Positions 58,340 to 64,000 of a DNA stretch of 64,000 nucleotides are shown here, one piece after another (position 1 is the stretch's first letter; the number at the start of each line of letters is the position of its first letter). Below the pieces are notes generated by a model. The model saw only the letters and a program-made list of their open reading frames with translations. It made no database searches and had not been told where the DNA came from. Source of the stretch: Jaltomata sinuosa (taxonomy: Eukaryota; Streptophyta; Magnoliopsida; Solanales; Solanaceae); assembly GCA_003996215.1 (NCBI GenBank), contig QJPP01001768.1, positions 186,001 to 250,000 on the forward strand. The letters are read 5' to 3'. A program made the translations under genes and the position numbers.

Positions 58340-61300
58340 TTGAATTAATTACTTGAATTAGATTATTAGTTTTCAACTTTAGGTTCTTTTTTGAACTTGA
58401 ATTAGGTACTTGAATTTTGAACTTGAATTTGGAATTAGGACTTGGAACTTGAATTTGGAACTTGAATTAGGATAAGGTTCTTGAATTAGATTATTAACTT
58501 GAATTTGGAAGTTGAATTTGGAATTAGGATTTGGAACTTTAATTTGCAACTTGAATTAGGATTAGAACTTGAACTTGAATTTGGAATTAAGTTTTTGAAT
58601 CTTAGTTTTTTTAAGTTAAGTTTTTTTAAGTTAAGTTTGTTAGTTTAAATTGTTAGTGTTGAGTTAAGAATTAGTTTTCAACTTTAGGTTCTTTTTTGAA
58701 CTTGAATTAGGTACTTGAATTTTGAACTCGAATTTGGAATTAGGATTTGGAACTTGAATTTGGAACTTGAATTTGAAACTTGAATTAGGATTAAGACTTG
58801 AACTTGAATTTGGAATTAGGTTTTTGAATTAGATTATTAACTTGAATTAGGTTCTTGAATCTTAGTTTTTTTAAGTTAAGTTTTTTATAAGTTAAGTTTG
58901 TTAGTTTAAATTGTTAGTTTTGAGTTAAGAATTAGTTTTCAACTTTAGAAATGATTTTTTGAACTAGAATTAGGTTGGTTCTTGAATTTGGAATTAGGTT
59001 CTTGAATTAGATTATTAACTTGAATTTGAAATAGGTTCTTGAATTAGTTTTGGGTTTTGTTTTAGAAACTTGAATTAGTATTTAACTTTAACCTTTTGAA
59101 TTAGGTTCTTGAAACTTAGTTTTTTTAAGTTAAACTTTTTTAAGTTAAGTTTGTTAGTTTTGAGTTAAGAATTAGTTTTCAACTTTAGGAATGATTTTTT
59201 GAACTAGAATTAGGTTGATTCTTGAATTTGGAATTATGTTCTTGAATTAGATTATTAACTTGAATTTAGAAACTTTGAATTTGAAATAGGTTCTTGAATT
59301 AGATTTGGGTTTTGTTTTAGAATCTTGAATTAGTATTTAACTTTAACCTTTTGAATTAGGTTCTTGAATTTAAGTTTTTTTAAGTTAAGTTTTTTTAAGT
59401 TAAGTTTGTTAGTTTAAATTATTAGTTTTGAGTTAAGAATTAGTTTTCAACTTTAGGTTCTTTTTTGAACTTGAATTTGGAACTTGAATTTTGAACTTGA
59501 ATTTGGAATTAGGATTTGAAACTTGAATTTGGAACTTGAATTTGAAACTTGAATTAGGATTAGGACTTGAACTTGAATTTGGAATTAGGTTCTTCAATTA
59601 GATTATTAACTTGAATTAGGTTCTTGAATCTTATTTTTTTTAAGTTAAACTTTTTATAAGTTAAGTTTGTTAGTTTAAATTGTTAGTTTTGAGTTAAGAA
59701 TTAGTTTTCAACTTTAAGTTCTTTTTTGAACTTGAATTTTGAACTTGAATTTGGAATTAGGATTTGGAACTTTAATTTGGAACTTGAATTTGAAACTTGA
59801 ATTAGGATTAAGACTTGAACTTGAATTTGGAATTAGGTTCTTGAATTAGATTATTAACTTGAATTAGGTTCTTGAATCTTAGTTTTTTTGAGTTAAGCTT
59901 TTTATAAGTTAAGTTTGTTAGTTTAAATTGTTAGTTTTGAGTTAAGAATTAGTTTTCAACTTTAGAAATGATTTTTTGAACTAGAATTAGGTTGGTTCTT
60001 GAATTTGAAATTAGGTTCTTGAATTAGATTATTAACTTGAATTTGAAATAGGTTCTTGAATTAGTTTTGGGTTTTGTTTTAGAATCTTGAATTAGTATTT
60101 AACTTTAACCTTTTGAATTAGGTTCTTGAAACTTAGTTTTTTTAAGTTAAGATTTTTTAAGTTAAGTTTGTTAGTTTTGAGTTAATAATTAGTTTTCAAT
60201 TTTAGGAATGATTTTTTGAACTAGAATTAGGTTGGTTCTTGAATTTGGAATTATGTTCTTGAATTAGATTATTAACTTGAATTTGGAGACTTTGAATTTG
60301 AAATAGGTTCTTGAATTAGATTTGGGTTTTGTTTTAGAATTTTGCATTAGTATTTAACTTTAACCTTTTGAATTAGGTTCTTGAATTTAAGTTTTTTAAA
60401 TTAAGCTTTTTTAAGTTAAGTTTGTTAGTTTAAATTATTAGTTTTGAGTTAAGAATTAGTTTTCAACTTTAGGTTCTTTTTTGAACTTGAATTTTGAACT
60501 TGAATTTGGAATTAGGATTTGAAACTTGAATTTGGAACTTGAATTTGGAACTTGAATTTGAAACTTGAATTAGGATTAGGACTTGAACTTGAATTTGGAA
60601 TTAGGTTGTTGAATTAGATTATTAACTTGAATTAGGTTCTTGAATCTTAATTTTTTTAAGTTAAACTTTTTATAAGTTAAGTTTGTTAGTTTAAATTGTT
60701 AGTTTTGAGTTAAGAATTAGTTTTCAACTTTAAGTTCTTTTTTGAACTTGAATTTGGAATTAGGATTTGGAACTTTAATTTGGAACTTGAATTAGGATTA
60801 AGACTTGAACTTGAATTTGGAATTAGGTTCTTGAATTAGATTATTAACTTGAATTAGGTTCTTGAATCTTAGTTTTTTTAAGTTAAGCTTTTTATAAGTT
60901 AAGTTTGTTAGTTTAAATTGTTAGTTTTGAGTTAAAAATTAGTTTTTCAACTTTAGGAATGATTTTTTGAATTAGAATTAGGTTGGTTCTTGAATTAGAT
61001 TATTAACTTGAATTTGAAATAGGTTCTTGAATTAGTTTTGGGTTTTATTTTAGAATCTTGAATTAGTATTTAACTTTAACCTTTTGAATTAGGTTTTTGA
61101 AACTTAGTTTTTTTAAGTTAAGCTTTTTTAAGTTAAGTTTGTTAGTTTTGAGTTAAGAATTAGTTTTCAACTTTAGGAATGATTTTTTGAACTAGAATTA
61201 GGTTGGTTCTTGAATTTGGAATTATGTTCTTGAATTAGATTATTAACTTGAATTTGGAAACTTTGAATTTGAAAGAGGTTCTTGAATTAGTTTTGGATTT

Positions 61301-61610
61301 TATTTTAGAATCTTGAATTAGTATTTAACTTTAACCTTTTGAATTAGGTTCTTGAATCTAAGTTTTTTTGAGTTAAGTTTTTTTAAGTTAAGTTTGTTAG
61401 TTTAAATTGTTAGTTTTGAGTTAAAAATTAGTTTTCAACTTTAGGTTCTTTTTTGAACTTGAATTAGGATAAGGATTTGAACTTGAATTTAGAATTAGGT
61501 TCTTGAATTAGATTATTAACTTGAATTAGGTTTTTGAATCTTAATTTTTTTAAGTTAAGCTTTTTAAAGTTTAAGTTTGTTAGTTTTATGTGGATACTAC
61601 CTCCCATTAG
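58340..61610 (+). repeat. Complex satellite with higher-order repeat structure
   Basis: The marker TTAGTTTTCAACTTTAG recurs at about 58365, 58675, 58930, 59170, 59440, 59700, 59950, 60190, 60455, 60717, 60945, 61165 and 61430, so monomers are roughly 220-310 bp. Following text alternates between GGTTCTTTTTTGAAC, AGTTCTTTTTTGAAC, AAATGATTTTTTGAAC and GGAATGATTTTTTGAAC in a repeated order of four, giving a unit of about 1 kb present about three times plus a fragment. Smaller GAACTTGAATTTGGA units lie inside each monomer. It has no coding potential. Confidence 0.88.
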
Positions 61611-61857
61611 GATTGACTCATTTCCTTTAACTTTTTGAAATTTTGACACTTTTTTTAAGTTATTGAATACTTTATTGTCCTTTTGGTGGACCTTTTATGT
61701 GTTTAATTAAATTTTTACTTCGTTATTAGTTTGTTGTTGATGTTGTATTTGTTTTATGAATATTGTGGCAGCAATTAGTGCTGGTTTGGACATTATTGAA
61801 TTAGATTTTTAAATGGCAGGTGGTGCATACTGAAAATGCAGATTTTTGCAGCTGAAA

Positions 61858-62215
61858 AAAATACAGAAAAGCGATGGACAGCGTCACATTTGTCCGTCGC
61901 TTTTCTGGAATTTTTTTAAAAAAATACCCAAAAAAAGCGACGGAAAGGATCGCTTTTCTGGAATAAATTTACCAGAAAAAAAGACGCTGTCCGTCGCTTT
62001 TTTGAAAAAAATAATTAAAAAAAAATCATCATTTTTTACTTGGCGACGCAGTCCGTCGCTTTTAAAGCGACGTTGTCCGCCGCTTTTAAAGCGACGTTGT
62101 CCGTCGCTTTTGAAATAGCGACATGCCATTTTCTCACGGAAGTGACGTCGTCGCTTTTTCATCACTTTTGGCCAAAAAAGCGACGGCCAGCGTTCCTTTT
62201 GATCGTCTCTTTTTA
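61858..62215. repeat. Right subterminal repeat array (GCGACG/CGTCGC)
   Basis: Mirror image of the left array: many AAAAGCGACG and CGTCGCTTTT units, including three close copies of TTTTAAAGCGACGTTGTCCG at 62056-62110. Confidence 0.8.
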
Positions 62216-62232
62216 GCTTTTTTTTTGTAGTG

Positions 62233-64000
62233 AGTAGGGTAGTTCTTCTCATGAGTCTTAAGCTGCCTCGAAGCATGAGCAATCACCTTACCACGCTGCA
62301 TCAAAACACAACCCAAGCTAATTCTAGAAGCATCACAATATACGACGAAGTCATCTAAGCCCTCGGGGAGAGCCAACACTGGAGCCGTGGTCAACCTAGT
62401 CTTCAATTCCTGAAAGCTCTTCTCACATAGATCGGACCACTGAAATTTAACCTTCTTATGAGTTAATCGAGTCAAAGGGGCAGCAATGGAATAAAATTCT
62501 TCCACAAATCTCCTGTAGTAACCAGCCAAACCCAAAATACTCCTAATATCAGACGGGGAAGTGGGTCTAGGCTAGTTCTTCACTGCCTCAATCTTTTGAG
62601 AATCAACTCGAATACCATCCTTAGTCACAATGTGACCCAGAAAAGCAACAACTTCATCCAGAATTCACACTTGCTAAACTTAGCAAACAACTGCCTATCC
62701 TTGAGAATCTGCAACACAACCCTCAAATGGTCTGCATGCTCCTCCTCACTCCGAGAGTAGATAAGGATATCATTAATGAAAATAATCACAAATGTATCCA
62801 AATACTGTTTGAACACACAGTTCATCGAATCCATAAAGGTTGCAAGAGCATTCATTAGACCAAAAGACATCCCAACAAATTCATAATGACCATACTGAGT
62901 CCTGAAGGCTGTCTTCGGAATATCACACTCTCGAACACGAAGCTGATGATAACCGAAGCTAAGGTCGATCTTGAAGAAGAAGCTAGCACCCTGAAGCTGA
63001 TCGAATAAGTCATCAATCCTAGGAATAGGATACTTATTCTTGATTGTGACCTTGTTCAACTGACGGTAGTCAATACACATCCTGAGGAAACTATCCTTCT
63101 TTGGCACGAATAAGACTGGAGCACCCCATGGAGAAATTCTAGGCCTGATGAAACCCTTATCAAGATTCAAGAAGATCCTTCAACTGATCCTTTAACTTCT
63201 TAAGCTCCGCAGGAGCCATTCTATAAGGAGGAATAGAGATAGGATTCGTATCTGGAAGAACATCTATCCCAAAGTCGATTTCTCATTCGGGAGGGACTCC
63301 GAGAAAATCTTTGGAAAACACTTCTGGGAACTTATTCACAACCAGAACAGACTGAATGGATGGGGTTCCGGACTCCGTGTCTGTTTCCCGGACTATATAA
63401 TAAACATAACCCTTAGAAATCATCTTCCTAACCTTAAGATAAGATATGGAATGACCTTTCGAGAAAGGGGGACTACCTTGCCACTCTAAGACGGGTTCAT
63501 TAGGAAACTTAAAACTGAAAACCCGAGTACAACAATCAACTGAAGCATAACAAGTATGCAACCAATCCATACCAAGAATAACATCAAAATCTGTCATCTC
63601 CAACTCTACTAAATCTACTAAAGTGACACTATGAAGGACTGAGATAGAGAAATTTTGGTGGATTCTTTTGGCTAGGACTGACTCACCAACAAGAGTAGAT
63701 ACATTAAAGGTATTTAAAAGCAACTCAGGACAAATTTCAAATTTGCATGCTACATAAGGGGTCACAAAAGATATGGAGACTCCGGGGTCCAACAAAGCAT
63801 ACAACCAAAAGAGAAGACTTTCAACATACCAGTGACAATATCGGGTGAACTCTTCTGGTCCTGACGAGAGGACATAACATAAAGGCGGTTCTGGCGTTGA
63901 CCACCAGAAATAGAAGCTGTGCGCTGCTGGGCTGGTCGACCTCCTGGGCTGCTGGAGTAGACTGAGCCCTACCACCTTCTTGCCCCTTCTTAGCCGAAGG
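62233..64000 (-). pseudogene. Ty3/gypsy pol, N-terminal half (protease, RT, RNase H start); continues past window
   Basis: In minus order from the window edge: gag/protease junction text RLYVMSSRQDQKSSP-like in a shifted frame. Then the aspartic protease region (ALLDPGVSISFVTPYVACKF, the usual D-x-G site kept as DPGVS; DFDVILGMDWL). Then reverse transcriptase 63170-62625 with SPWGAPVLFVPKKD, CIDYRQLNK, FFKIDLSFGYHQLR and FVGMSFGLMNALATF. Its catalytic F-x-DD block reads FINDILIYS, losing the first Asp. After more breaks comes LAGYYRRFVEEF and RNase H with DDFVVYCDASRISLGCVL, cut at HEKNYPTH by the CACTA. Frameshifts at about 63180 and 62620 and the altered catalytic site show it is dead. Confidence 0.9.

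Larger units (their letters stand above)
57276..62232. mobile_element. CACTA (En/Spm-type) transposon nested in gypsy pol
   Basis: CACTACTAAAAACAGCT at 57276 and the inverted AGC(T)9GTAGTG ending at 62232 bound 4,957 bp. Outside, the RNase H frame of the gypsy element is interrupted exactly between KTHEKNYPTH (62234 side) and the block before 57276. The 3-base flanks GGT/AGT differ by one base. Both ends carry subterminal GCGACG arrays. No transposase domain is visible. The interior is a pyrimidine-rich leader-like segment, a 31-40 bp minisatellite and a 3.3 kb complex satellite. Non-autonomous. Confidence 0.88.

Noticed and set aside
58060..61610. CRISPR-like regular repeat array
   Set aside because: Eukaryotic context, no unique equal-length spacers, monomers are contiguous satellite units.
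62134..62535. Minus 133-codon frame as one gene
   Set aside because: Starts as gypsy RNase H and reads through into the CACTA terminus (Lys/Arg-rich tail is subterminal repeat).

Overview
This is a 64 kb piece of an AT-rich plant nuclear genome. It has long introns, canonical plant genes and dense layers of transposable elements. A tobacco-type (TS/SolS) SINE 3' end, Solanaceae-style LTR families and Stowaway/hAT MITEs point to a nightshade (tomato, potato, pepper or tobacco relative). This placement is inference from repeat style and protein similarity; no species can be proven from the window. Four protein-coding genes are supported, all reconstructed here exon by exon. (1) A proton pump-interactor 1 (PPI1) gene on the minus strand, seven coding exons between 9033 and 4868, about 613 aa. 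(2) A seed-maturation-protein LEA (SMP, D-34 type) on the minus strand, three exons between 21150 and 15879. (3) A GT14 Core-2/I-branching type glycosyltransferase on the plus strand, four exons, 29399-32083, 428 aa. (4) A SPA3/SPA4-type COP1-partner gene on the minus strand between 47468 and 33116; its second coding exon appears to be missing. Genes 3 and 4 are convergent. Layout: 1-2174 is probably the end of an LTR. 2.2-4.3 kb is intergenic with MITE and SINE candidates. 4.9-12 kb holds PPI1 with a duplicated leader/promoter region. 12-15.5 kb is mostly MITEs. 15.9-21.4 kb is the SMP gene, whose first intron carries a 2.3 kb solo LTR with a 5-bp target duplication. 21.4-29.3 kb is intergenic with copia and CACTA remnants and a partial second copy of the SMP upstream region. 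29.4-32.1 kb is the GT14 gene. 33.1-47.5 kb is the SPA-like gene, whose 9.8 kb last intron contains a complete-ended but gag-pol-less LTR retrotransposon (34074-40368) and a decayed gag. 47.5-53.9 kb is intergenic MITE territory with a 110-bp ATT microsatellite. 53.9-64 kb is a decayed minus-strand Ty3/gypsy chromovirus-type element that runs out of the window. Its RNase H region is split by a 4,957-bp CACTA element (57276-62232). Most of the CACTA interior is a satellite with higher-order structure: about four 255-bp monomers per roughly 1 kb unit, about three units. The genes do not form a pathway: PPI1 regulates plasma-membrane H+-ATPase, SMP protects during desiccation, GT14 decorates cell-surface glycans, and SPA represses photomorphogenesis with COP1. 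The points most worth checking are the missing SPA exon and its predicted frame break, the non-GT intron in PPI1, the GC-AG intron in SPA, and the satellite-bearing CACTA nested in the gypsy pol.
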